Source: CAYWKL01 sp964459095
GTDB lineage: Bacteria; Patescibacteriota; Microgenomatia; Daviesbacterales; UBA10151
Length of the DNA: 6,396 bases
Assembly (NCBI GenBank): GCA_964459095.1
Contig: CAYWKL010000050.1
Location: 1 to 6,396 of the forward strand
Direction: 5' to 3'
A program made the translations under genes and the position numbers. Shown here piece after piece: positions 1-5,062 of this stretch (its first letter is position 1; every line of letters begins with the position of its first letter). The notes under the pieces were generated by a model. It did not search any database. It saw only the letters and a list, made by a program, of their open reading frames with translations, and was not told the DNA's origin.

Positions 1-103
1 TTGTTTCGCGCCAAGTTGTATTTTGATCATTAGCAGCTATGTGCGCTCAACTGCACCACATTTTTTCTAGATTGTGACTTTGCTCATCCCCAAGTAATAA
101 AAT

Positions 104-131
104 TTGTAATTTATAATGGTTAATTTATAAT
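104..131 (+). promoter_or_regulatory. Probable dnaJ promoter with very short leader
   Basis: TTGTAA (104-109, four of six matches to the -35 consensus) lies 16 bases before a perfect TATAAT (126-131). Transcription would begin at about 138-139, only a few bases before the dnaJ ATG at 141. The message would be leaderless or nearly so, and no Shine-Dalgarno sequence is seen before that ATG. A second perfect TATAAT at 112-117 has no good -35 partner. Assigned by motif only. Confidence 0.5.
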
Positions 132-134
132 GGT
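107..134 (+). repeat. Perfect 14-bp tandem duplication in the dnaJ promoter
   Basis: TAATTTATAATGGT occurs twice back to back (107-120 and 121-134), and the following TAA (135-137) begins a third copy. Each unit carries a full TATAAT box, so the duplication doubles the -10 element just before dnaJ. The copies are identical, which points to a recent duplication or to selection for both. Confidence 0.85.
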
Positions 135-140
135 TAAACT

Positions 141-1097
141 ATGGCTACAAAAAGAGATTATTACGAAATTTTAGGAGTTTCTAAAACCGCTTCTGATGCG
201 GAAATTAAATCTGCTTATAGAAAGTTAGCTAGAAAACACCACCCTGATGTAGACAAATCCCCTAACGCAGCTGAAAAATTTAAAGAAATTTCAGAAGCTT
301 ACCAAGTTTTATCTGACGCTCAAAAGAAAAAAACTTATGATCAGTTTGGCCATGCTCCATTTGAGCCTGGAGGAGGCTTTGGAGGAGCAGGTGCAGGTCC
401 TGGGGGCGGCGGATTTGGGGGAGGGTTTAACCCCTTCGGCAATGCTCAGGGCAGGCCCTTTGGACAAGGTGGATTTAGCTATTCATGGAGCTCATCTGGT
501 GGGCAAGGGGCAGGAGATTTTGCAGACCCTTTTGATTTATTTGAACAAATTTTTGGAGGAGGGTTTGCTGAGCAATTCTCTCAAGGATTTAGAAGGCGCC
601 AGGCATATGAGATGGAAATCAGCTTTGATGAGGCAGTACATGGGGTAACAAAACAGATAGAGATTGAGCGGATCGAAGGAAATGGAAAGAAAGTTAGGGA
701 GAGAATGAGTATTAAAGTCCCCCCAGGAGTTGACTCAGGGACAAGGATAAGGTTTGGGGATGTTGATATTGTTTTTAGGGTAAGACGCCACAGTGAGTTT
801 TTAAGAGATGGATCAGATATTTTTACAGATTTTAGCTTGACAATTCCTCAGATTGTTTTAGGTGATGTGATAGAGGTTAAAACCATAGATGGTAAAGTTA
901 AGCTAAAAGTCCCAGCTGGTACAGAACCAGGAGCTTTAATTAGGATTAAAGGCAAAGGTGTACCTACTTTAAGAGGCGGTAGAGGAGATCATTATGTTAG
1001 GGTTAAGCTTTCTGTCCCCAAACATCTATCTGGTAGAGAAAAAGAACTTTATGAGGAACTTAAAAATCTAAAAACTCAAAAAAAAGGCTGGTTTTAG
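141..1097 (+). CDS. dnaJ: DnaJ-family co-chaperone without zinc finger (type II/CbpA-like)
   Basis: This Hsp40 co-chaperone stimulates DnaK ATP hydrolysis and hands over unfolded clients in the cytoplasm. A J domain spans residues 6-70 with the HPD motif at 34-36. It is followed by a glycine/phenylalanine-rich linker (about 74-145) and two beta-rich substrate-binding domains (about 155-300). The CxxCxGxG zinc repeats of classical DnaJ are absent, so this is the type II (CbpA/DnaJ2) layout. At 318 residues the length is normal for that class. The ATG at 141 opens directly into the conserved RDYYEILGV motif. The protein ends in KKGWF, and the DNA for these last codons is the repeat that bounds the downstream cassettes, so insertions there leave the protein intact. 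The gene could equally be named cbpA. DnaK and GrpE are not in the window. Confidence 0.93.
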   Translation: MATKRDYYEILGVSKTASDAEIKSAYRKLARKHHPDVDKSPNAAEKFKEISEAYQVLSDAQKKKTYDQFGHAPFEPGGGFGGAGAGPGGGGFGGGFNPFGNAQGRPFGQGGFSYSWSSSGGQGAGDFADPFDLFEQIFGGGFAEQFSQGFRRRQAYEMEISFDEAVHGVTKQIEIERIEGNGKKVRERMSIKVPPGVDSGTRIRFGDVDIVFRVRRHSEFLRDGSDIFTDFSLTIPQIVLGDVIEVKTIDGKVKLKVPAGTEPGALIRIKGKGVPTLRGGRGDHYVRVKLSVPKHLSGREKELYEELKNLKTQKKGWF

Positions 1098-1100
1098 TAA
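1078..1100 (+). repeat. Cassette boundary repeat R1, overlapping the dnaJ 3' end
   Basis: A run of A followed by GGCTGGTTTTAGTAA. It encodes the last dnaJ residues (KKGWF) and the TAG stop at 1095-1097. Its 3' part, AAAAGGCTGGTTTTAGTAA (1082-1100), recurs exactly at 3003-3021, and the core AAAAGGCTGGTT also recurs at 1659 and 2214. It is the left edge of the array and the presumed original attachment site. Confidence 0.85.
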
Positions 1101-1105
1101 TACTT

Positions 1106-1591
1106 TTAATTCCTCACACGCTTTTTATCGAACAATAAGTAAATAAAAAAAAGAAGTATTATGAAAGGTAATATTCCTTCTATCAATAGCCATAATAATC
1201 CTAAATAATTAACCATTGGGTTTCTTGATGCAAAGAATTCAATTGATGATTGAGGAATTTTAAAAACTGAAAGCCAATAACAAGCTTCACCTACGATACA
1301 ACTTAGAAAACTGAATTTATACAAGTTACGATTGTTTATTAGAAGAATTAATAATGATATAAAATATGCAGCTAGCATGACTCCAAAAAGATATGATATT
1401 TTGAAAGTTAAGCTCGTAATAGATACAAATTCTCCTTTGAGAGGAAATATTGGTAGGATAGAATAAACCAGTATAGTGAAGAGACTTATTGAAATGAATT
1501 TTATAAGCTTTCGTTTCTTTTGACCACTCAAATACTTAATTACTAAAGGTGTGATAATCAGAATTAATGGATATAGAATAATATTTCCCAC
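1106..1591 (-). CDS. Cassette 1: small multi-pass membrane protein, family unknown
   Basis: A 161-residue, strongly hydrophobic protein with five likely membrane helices at about residues 3-20, 31-50, 64-86, 92-110 and 129-154. Positive clusters follow helix 1 (QKKRK, 24-28) and end the protein (DKKRVR). I do not recognise the family and no catalytic motif is evident. It aligns end to end with the protein of the next cassette (1671-2174): same length, same helix order, and a matching ISLLxLLxN segment before helix 4, so the two are divergent paralogues. The start is GTG at 1591, because an in-frame stop lies two codons upstream and the nearest ATG is out of frame. No clear Shine-Dalgarno sequence is seen. 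The gene runs opposite to dnaJ, and its stop lies 5 bases beyond R1. The role is unknown. Confidence 0.72.
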   Translation of the reverse strand: MGNIILYPLILIITPLVIKYLSGQKKRKLIKFISISLFTILVYSILPIFPLKGEFVSITSLTFKISYLFGVMLAAYFISLLILLINNRNLYKFSFLSCIVGEACYWLSVFKIPQSSIEFFASRNPMVNYLGLLWLLIEGILPFIILLFFIYLLFDKKRVRN

Positions 1592-1655
1592 GCTTCATTC
1601 TAGGATATCATATTTTATAACCACATTGAGTCCTCCAAGTTCTCACAAATCAAAA

Positions 1656-1676
1656 GAAAAAAGGCTGGTTCTAAGT
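1656..1676 (+). repeat. Cassette boundary repeat R2
   Basis: GAAAAAAGGCTGGTTCTAAG at 1656-1675, sharing the AAAAGGCTGGTT core (1659-1670). Read in the dnaJ frame it encodes KKGWF and then TAA, with TTC in place of TTT for Phe. The upstream codons also allow a dnaJ-like end (NQKKKGWF). On the other strand its CTA (1671-1673) supplies the TAG stop of the cassette 2 gene. It separates cassettes 1 and 2. Confidence 0.8.
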
Positions 1677-2174
1677 TTTTCCGTAAACTTTAAGTTCTTT
1701 TTTAAGTCTTTTTCCTGCAAACAGATATAAGTAAAATAATAAGCCCCCCATCGGTATTACTAGAAACGTAAACATCCAAATAGCTCCTAGGATTCTTTCT
1801 ATCGTATTTTCATTTGGTGTATCCATAATAACTCCGTTTGGAAAACTAGATAGAGCAAGCCATGAACATACAAAGGCAAAAATATAAATTACCAACGAAA
1901 TTTTTTGGAAGAGAGGTTTATTAAGAAGCAAGCAAAGTAAAGAAATAGAGTATCCTATGATTACATATAAAAAGTATGGTGAATTATGGATACCCAGATA
2001 AAGTGTAGAGACCAATTCTGTTGAGTTTTTATATAGTGGCAGGAAATAAGAAGCTACCATTATTGCTTGGATAAAGATCAATACTCTTGTCATTGAGGAT
2101 TGTTTGCGTTTTATCAGTAGACCAAGAATTAGAGGAACAATTAGCAGTATTAAGATTATCCCAAGGTTAGGCAT
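1671..2174 (-). CDS. Cassette 2: small multi-pass membrane protein, paralogue of cassette 1
   Basis: A 167-residue membrane protein with five likely helices at about 4-22, 29-47, 66-84, 92-110 and 127-153, and a basic C-terminal tail (GKRLKKELK). Length, helix spacing and several positions match the cassette 1 protein, notably ISLLCLLLN before helix 4 and the LGAIW...YLYLF pattern in helix 5, where cassette 1 has LGLLW...FIYLLF. No known family is recognised and no active-site motif is visible. The ATG at 2174 is the natural start, with helix 1 beginning immediately after it. Only a weak A-rich stretch stands in for a ribosome site. The TAG stop lies inside R2, so the boundary repeat trims or completes the reading frame. 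The start codon sits only about 38 bases from R3, leaving little room for a promoter that does not touch the repeat. Confidence 0.75.
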   Translation of the reverse strand: MPNLGIILILLIVPLILGLLIKRKQSSMTRVLIFIQAIMVASYFLPLYKNSTELVSTLYLGIHNSPYFLYVIIGYSISLLCLLLNKPLFQKISLVIYIFAFVCSWLALSSFPNGVIMDTPNENTIERILGAIWMFTFLVIPMGGLLFYLYLFAGKRLKKELKVYGKT

Positions 2175-2210
2175 CTTTTTAACAATACCAAAATCAATAA
2201 AAAAATTAAA

Positions 2211-2232
2211 GAAAAAAGGCTGGTTTTAATAG
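2211..2232 (+). repeat. Cassette boundary repeat R3
   Basis: GAAAAAAGGCTGGTTTTAAT followed by AG, sharing the AAAAGGCTGGTT core at 2214-2225. In the dnaJ frame it encodes KKKGWF and then TAA, with a second in-line stop TAG, mirroring the TAG-TAA double stop of R1. It separates cassettes 2 and 3. Confidence 0.83.
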
Positions 2233-2279
2233 TTAAAGAGTATTTGGGAGACCTAAACTATGATCTATTTCTCGGCGCT

Positions 2280-2498
2280 CTATTTGATCCATGTGTTATT
2301 CCTTCTTAAGACTATAAATGCTGCTGTAAGTGCAATTGCTTCAGTTGCTACAGAAGCTGCAAGCGTTACTCCAACGTCTGTTAAAGTAACAGGCCTGTCA
2401 AGCAAAATTTTTGGAGCAATCAGTTCAAATATTGTTTTTTTGAAAAGAGTTAAAAATCTTTTATATACTAACGGATTTTGTGCAGAAAACTTTGGGAT
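2280..2498 (-). pseudogene. Possible remnant of a small membrane protein in cassette 3
   Basis: An open frame of 72 codons downstream of the DUF2283 gene on the same strand. It has no ATG or GTG, and only one internal TTG, which would give 41 residues. Its translation contains FELIAPKILLDRPVTLTD followed by a hydrophobic alanine-rich helix ending in FIVLRR, which is a protein-like pattern. It could be a truncated or frameshifted gene, or a gene using an unusual start. Its opposite strand also carries an open frame from 2260 with an SD-like GGGAG, so the coding strand of this stretch is not settled. It otherwise fills the roughly 240 bases between R3 and the DUF2283 gene. Confidence 0.25.
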
Positions 2499-2701
2499 CT
2501 ATCTGATTTTATTCCAAGTTTGGAACCTAAGGTTTTTGAAGCATTTAGGATTTCGATGCCCAAAAGCTCACCGTTTTTTCCAAGCTCTATGCTAACTCCA
2601 GGAGCTATTTCTTTATGCTCTTCTTCAACTCCGCTCTTAATATTGAACCATAAAACATCAGTTTTTTTATCGTAATAAATTTTTTGATTAGTTTTTTTCA
2701 T
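2468..2701 (-). CDS. DUF2283 family protein, probable antitoxin partner
   Basis: A 77-residue protein with the DUF2283 pattern: IYYDKKTDVLWFNI near the start, then PGVSIELGKNGELLGIEILNASK at about residues 34-56, with an extra basic tail. DUF2283 proteins are small and often sit next to DUF4258 genes in toxin-antitoxin-like pairs. Here the ATG at 2701 lies inside the end of the upstream DUF4258 gene, giving a 14-base overlap, and it is preceded by a good Shine-Dalgarno AGGTGGAG five bases away. That arrangement fits translational coupling and matched output of the two proteins. The antitoxin role is inferred from family and context, since the protein has no recognisable DNA-binding domain. 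The length is complete for the family. Confidence 0.82.
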   Translation of the reverse strand: MKKTNQKIYYDKKTDVLWFNIKSGVEEEHKEIAPGVSIELGKNGELLGIEILNASKTLGSKLGIKSDRSQSFLHKIR

Positions 2702-2978
2702 CTTTGCTCCACCTATTTCTATTTATTCTATTCTTGATTTCCTGATCAGTAGTTGGATAAATTGTAATAACTTCAATTTCTTCTCCAATTATATCATAGG
2801 CTGCGACCATGGGACGCATTTTTCCGTTGTAAGCTAGCTTCTTTATAGAAATAAAATGTTGAGTTATATTGTCAGAATACATTTCTTCAGGTTCAGTGAT
2901 GATTTTAATGGGATAGTCCAGAGGAATTTTTCTTTCTTTTAAACGGACTTTTAAATGAAGCCTTAGAATAATTTTCAC
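2688..2978 (-). CDS. DUF4258 family protein, probable toxin of a DUF4258-DUF2283 pair
   Basis: A 96-residue protein of the DUF4258 type. The pattern runs from an N-terminal KIILRLHLKVRLKERKIPL, through PEEMYSDN (about 31-38) and a central ISIKKL strand, to the diagnostic AAYDIIGEEIEVITIYP (about 59-75), and ends with a basic ...NRNRW tail. The fold is generally thought to resemble small RelE/ParE-like toxins. A ribosome- or nuclease-type activity is inference only. I chose the GTG at 2978 because the family usually starts directly with the KII strand; a TTG at 2996 would add six residues. The gene overlaps the DUF2283 gene by 14 bases and forms a two-gene unit with it. Its start is about 25 bases from R4. 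Confidence 0.78.
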   Translation of the reverse strand: MKIILRLHLKVRLKERKIPLDYPIKIITEPEEMYSDNITQHFISIKKLAYNGKMRPMVAAYDIIGEEIEVITIYPTTDQEIKNRINRNRWSKDEKN

Positions 2979-3001
2979 TAATTGTAAGTGTAGCAAAAGG
3001 A

Positions 3002-3022
3002 GAAAAGGCTGGTTTTAGTAAA
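3002..3022 (+). repeat. Cassette boundary repeat R4, right edge of the array
   Basis: AAAAGGCTGGTTTTAGTAA at 3003-3021 is identical over 19 bases to the dnaJ 3' end at 1082-1100, including the stop and a second TAA. In the dnaJ frame it would encode RRKGWF and stop. It is the last copy; beyond it the sequence turns to unrelated plus-strand genes. Exchange between R1 and R4 would remove about 1.9 kb and leave dnaJ intact. Confidence 0.85.
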
Positions 3023-3062
3023 GGTATTGATTTTTTGCTTCAAGTTAGTTAATGATTAATTA

Positions 3063-3683
3063 ATGAACGTATTCTCAAAATCCGAGGCAATAAAGTTTGG
3101 CTGGGAAAAGATGAAGGCAAACTTTTGGTTTTTTGTCATAACCTTGATTATAGTAACTATTATCCAATTTATTCCAAATATTTTTGGAGGTTTCAAGGGC
3201 CAAAATGGGAGTAGGATAGGTTTTTCTGTAGTAGTAATTTCTATATTGGCTATTTTTATAAAAATGGTGGTTGATATGGGTTTACTAAAAATTGCACTAG
3301 AAGTGAATGATAATAAAAAACCTGAATACTCAGAGCTTTATAAAAATTATCCACTATTTATTAAATATTTCATAGCAAATTTACTTTATGGGATAATTGT
3401 AGCGATTGGGTTCGTTTTATTTATTGTTCCAGGTATTATTTTTGCGCTCAAGTTTCAATATTTTGGATTTTTAATAGTAGATAAAGGTTTAGGGCCAATT
3501 GAAGCACTGAAAAAAAGCTGGGAAATGACAAAAGGGGTTAAGTGGAATTTGTTTTTATTAGGGCTTTTGCTGGGGTTAATTAATATAGCAGGTATGTTAG
3601 CTTTACTTATTGGCCTTTTTGCTACAATCCCGACAACTTTGGTAGCTAATGCATATGTTTACCGTAAGCTTTTAAATAGATAA
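3063..3683 (+). CDS. Multi-pass membrane protein, DUF975/YciC-like
   Basis: A 206-residue integral membrane protein. Hydrophobic segments lie at about 21-41, 52-76, 100-128 and 163-195. The segment IVPGIIFALKFQYFGFLI (121-138) followed by GPIEALKKSWEMTKG (144-158) is typical of the loosely defined DUF975/YciC/glycerophosphodiesterase-membrane-domain group, which is common in Gram-positive bacteria and in candidate phyla. The molecular role of that group is poorly known and no catalytic residues stand out. The ATG at 3063 is preceded by an in-line AT-rich stretch without a Shine-Dalgarno sequence. A TTGATT at 3027-3032 might serve as a -35 element. It lies just right of R4, runs with nusA and infB, and is closed by a candidate terminator. 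Confidence 0.8.
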   Translation: MNVFSKSEAIKFGWEKMKANFWFFVITLIIVTIIQFIPNIFGGFKGQNGSRIGFSVVVISILAIFIKMVVDMGLLKIALEVNDNKKPEYSELYKNYPLFIKYFIANLLYGIIVAIGFVLFIVPGIIFALKFQYFGFLIVDKGLGPIEALKKSWEMTKGVKWNLFLLGLLLGLINIAGMLALLIGLFATIPTTLVANAYVYRKLLNR

Positions 3684-3722
3684 CACCCTCCGGGTGATTT
3701 AGCTTGACACCCTTTCTTTTTT
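3684..3722 (+). terminator. Candidate terminator with two competing hairpins
   Basis: GGGTG (3692-3696) pairs with CACCC (3708-3712) across an 11-base loop and is followed by TTTCTTTTTT (3713-3722), a simple intrinsic terminator for the gene ending at 3683. The same GGGTG can instead pair with CACCC at 3684-3688 through a 3-base loop, and that form lacks a U-tract. The stems are only 5 bp, so the support is moderate. Confidence 0.45.
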
Positions 3723-3801
3723 AGGTAATTTAACTTCTCAAGTATTTGCCAATACCTATATGAATGAATTAGATCAATTTGTGGGGTACATGTTGACTTA
3801 A
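3721..3801 (+). pseudogene. Relic of a reverse transcriptase (DGR-type signature)
   Basis: Translating from 3721 gives LGNLTSQVFANTYMNELD and then QFVGYMLT before TAA at 3799-3801. This matches the reverse-transcriptase block just before the YxDD catalytic motif, usually (I/V/L)GNLTSQxFANxYLNELDQFVK. The (I/V/L)GxxxSQ form, in place of QGxxxSP, is the known hallmark of diversity-generating retroelement enzymes. Only about 25 residues remain: the fingers, the preceding catalytic Asp block, the YxDD motif and the thumb are all absent, and an in-frame stop precedes the segment at 3700-3702. It is therefore a dead fragment. No template or variable repeat was seen in the window. The -35 box of the nusA promoter lies within its last codons. 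Confidence 0.7.
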
Positions 3802-3821
3802 AAACCTCAAGTAGTTAGAAT
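3793..3821 (+). promoter_or_regulatory. Probable nusA promoter
   Basis: TTGACT (3793-3798, five of six consensus bases), a 17-base spacer, then TAGAAT (3816-3821, five of six). The expected start is near 3828, giving a leader of about 45 bases before the nusA ATG. This is the best sigma-70-type promoter in the window, and it appears to have arisen inside the reverse-transcriptase relic. Confidence 0.65.
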
Positions 3822-3832
3822 ACTCATTGAAT

Positions 3833-3840
3833 AGAAAGGA
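3833..3840 (+). promoter_or_regulatory. Displaced Shine-Dalgarno of nusA
   Basis: AGAAAGGA ends 32 bases before the nusA ATG, too far for normal use. The same AGAAAGGA(A)CTTAA string stands at the usual distance before infB (5152-5166). If the hairpin at 3844-3863 folds, the effective spacing falls to about 12 bases. Confidence 0.5.
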
Positions 3841-3843
3841 CTT

Positions 3844-3866
3844 AAGGTGGGCTTGCCCACCTTTTT
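3844..3866 (+). terminator. Terminator-like hairpin in the nusA leader (possible attenuator)
   Basis: AAGGTGGGC (3844-3852) and GCCCACCTT (3855-3863) form a perfect stem capped by a CUUG tetraloop, followed by a U-run to 3866. It has the shape of an intrinsic terminator but lies between the nusA promoter and the nusA start codon (ATG at 3873). It could terminate an upstream transcript, or attenuate nusA itself. The second is attractive because NusA promotes hairpin-dependent termination. Confidence 0.75.
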
Positions 3867-3872
3867 AATTAA

Positions 3873-5057
3873 ATGCCTTTACAAGCTAGAACTGAATTTG
3901 CAGCTGCCATAAACCAGATAGCCTCTGAAAAAGGGGTGGATACTGAGGTGGTTTTAGATGCTATTAGGCAGGCAGCTTTAGCTGCGTACAGAAAAGATTT
4001 GTCGCTACGTAATGAACCTATTCCTAATGATTTTGACTCATTAGAGGCTAAACTAGATTCAGGAACAGGTGAGATATCTATCTATAGAGGGAAGGAAAAT
4101 ATTACTCCACCCGGATTTGCCCGAATTGCAGCACAAACAGCAAAACAAGTAATTGCCCAAAGATTACATGAAGCTGAAAAAGGCGCAATTATGGAAGAAT
4201 ATGATAAAAAAGTAGGCACAGTTATTTCAGGAATGATTCAGAGGCAAGAAGGAAATACTTTTTTTATTGATTTAGGCAGGGCTGAAGGGGTTATGCCTCC
4301 TCCAGAGCAAATAAGGGATGAGATGTATGTTCCAAATCAAAGAATGAAGTTTTTAATTAAAGAGATCAGAGAATCTGGAAGAGGGCCTGAGGTAGTTGTT
4401 TCCCGTGCTGATCCTGGACTCGTAAAGGGCCTTTTTGGTATGGAAGTGCCTGAGATTCAATCAGGTGCTGTAGAAATAAAGGAAATAGCAAGAGAGGCCG
4501 GAGGAAGAACAAAACTTGCTGCTGTTTCCACCCAAGAGGGTGTAGATCCTGTAGGATCACTCGTTGGTCAAAAGGGAGTAAGAGTTCAGGCTGTAACAAA
4601 TGAGCTTGGAGAGGAGAAAATAGATATAATTTCTTATTCAGAGGATCCTGCGAGGTTCATTGCTTCAGCTTTATCTCCAGCTAAAGATGTAGAAGTTAGC
4701 CTTGATGAGGAGACAAAAACCGCAAAAGTAAAAGTTTCTGATGACCAGCTATCTTTGGCAATAGGAAAAGGTGGGCAAAATGTCCGTTTAGCAGCAAAAT
4801 TAACAGGATGGAAAATTGATATTGAAGGGACAGGTAGTTCTTTAGAGGAAGCAGAAAAAGAAGAGGAAAAGAGTGATGAGTCAGAACCTGAAATGAAAAA
4901 AGAAAAACTAAAGAAACCTAAGAGTGTTGAAGAGAAGACTGAACAGAAGGATGTAGTTGAGGATTCCTCTGCAGCTTCCGATGATACCTCAAGTGCTCCT
5001 GCTGATGATACCAGTACTGGTGAGGCTGAGAGTGAAAAAACTGAAGAAGAAAAATGA
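3873..5057 (+). CDS. nusA: Transcription termination/antitermination factor NusA
   Basis: NusA binds RNA polymerase and nascent RNA in the cytoplasm, increasing pausing and intrinsic termination and taking part in antitermination complexes. All core domains are present. The N-terminal RNA-polymerase-binding domain spans about 1-105, including FAAAINQIASEKGVD. S1 (about 113-178) contains the GTVISGMIQRQEGNTFFIDLG stretch. KH1 has its GQKG loop at 232-235, and KH2 its GKGG loop at 298-301. From about 321 a low-complexity tail rich in Glu, Asp, Lys and Ser replaces the acidic-repeat domains of E. coli NusA. The length of 394 residues is normal for bacteria with the short form. An in-frame TAA directly abuts the ATG at 3873, so no earlier start is possible. 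A terminator-like hairpin sits 7 bases upstream. infB follows after 111 bases in the same direction, the conserved nusA-infB order. Confidence 0.96.
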   Translation: MPLQARTEFAAAINQIASEKGVDTEVVLDAIRQAALAAYRKDLSLRNEPIPNDFDSLEAKLDSGTGEISIYRGKENITPPGFARIAAQTAKQVIAQRLHEAEKGAIMEEYDKKVGTVISGMIQRQEGNTFFIDLGRAEGVMPPPEQIRDEMYVPNQRMKFLIKEIRESGRGPEVVVSRADPGLVKGLFGMEVPEIQSGAVEIKEIAREAGGRTKLAAVSTQEGVDPVGSLVGQKGVRVQAVTNELGEEKIDIISYSEDPARFIASALSPAKDVEVSLDEETKTAKVKVSDDQLSLAIGKGGQNVRLAAKLTGWKIDIEGTGSSLEEAEKEEEKSDESEPEMKKEKLKKPKSVEEKTEQKDVVEDSSAASDDTSSAPADDTSTGEAESEKTEEEK

Positions 5058-5062
5058 TTTGT

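Larger units (their letters stand above)
1..140. other. Upstream flank of dnaJ without a complete gene
   Basis: Apart from the promoter near 104-134, this segment shows only a short plus-strand open frame running in from the left edge and ending at TAG 68-70. That frame could be the tail of an upstream gene but has no recognisable motif. No convincing RNA gene or terminator was found. Confidence 0.3.
1098..3021. mobile_element. Putative three-cassette array inserted at the dnaJ 3' end
   Basis: Three units of about 577, 555 and 789 bases lie head to tail, each bounded by a direct repeat of the dnaJ C-terminal codons. The confidently called genes in all three point opposite to dnaJ. The units carry a membrane protein, its paralogue, and a DUF4258-DUF2283 pair. 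The layout recalls integron cassettes or tandem integration at a gene's 3' end, but no integrase, attC-like folded site or transposase is visible, so mobility is inferred from repeat structure alone. Recombination between neighbouring repeats would delete single cassettes cleanly. Confidence 0.6.

Noticed and set aside
1..60. Minus-strand tRNA-like sequence (GTGC-AGTTGA-GCGC arm followed by CTGCTAA, resembling a tRNA-Ser GCT)
   Set aside because: The supposed anticodon stem does not pair, the D-loop is too short and lacks GG, and no T-arm or acceptor stem can be formed within the visible bases.
1078..1110. Repeats as intrinsic terminators of the minus-strand genes (CCAGCC followed by a T-run)
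   Set aside because: The T-run is present, but no upstream GGCTGG partner exists to make a stem in any of the cassettes.
2260..2595. Plus-strand open frame of 111 codons starting at 2260 with an SD-like GGGAG
   Set aside because: It overlaps the well-supported DUF2283 gene by 128 bases on the opposite strand, runs against the other array genes, and its second half is clearly the antisense of that gene. It is mentioned only as an alternative for 2260-2467.
1078..3022. The GGCTGGTT repeats as ordinary integron attC sites or a CRISPR array
   Set aside because: No GTTRRRY core or long imperfect palindrome is seen around the repeats. The repeats are short, the spacers are gene-sized (over 500 bases), and no cas or integrase gene is present.
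3099..3106. A further GGCTGG in the 3063-3683 gene as a fifth boundary repeat
   Set aside because: The match is only six to seven bases without the A-run or TTTTAG flank, and it lies inside a normal coding sequence (FGWEK).
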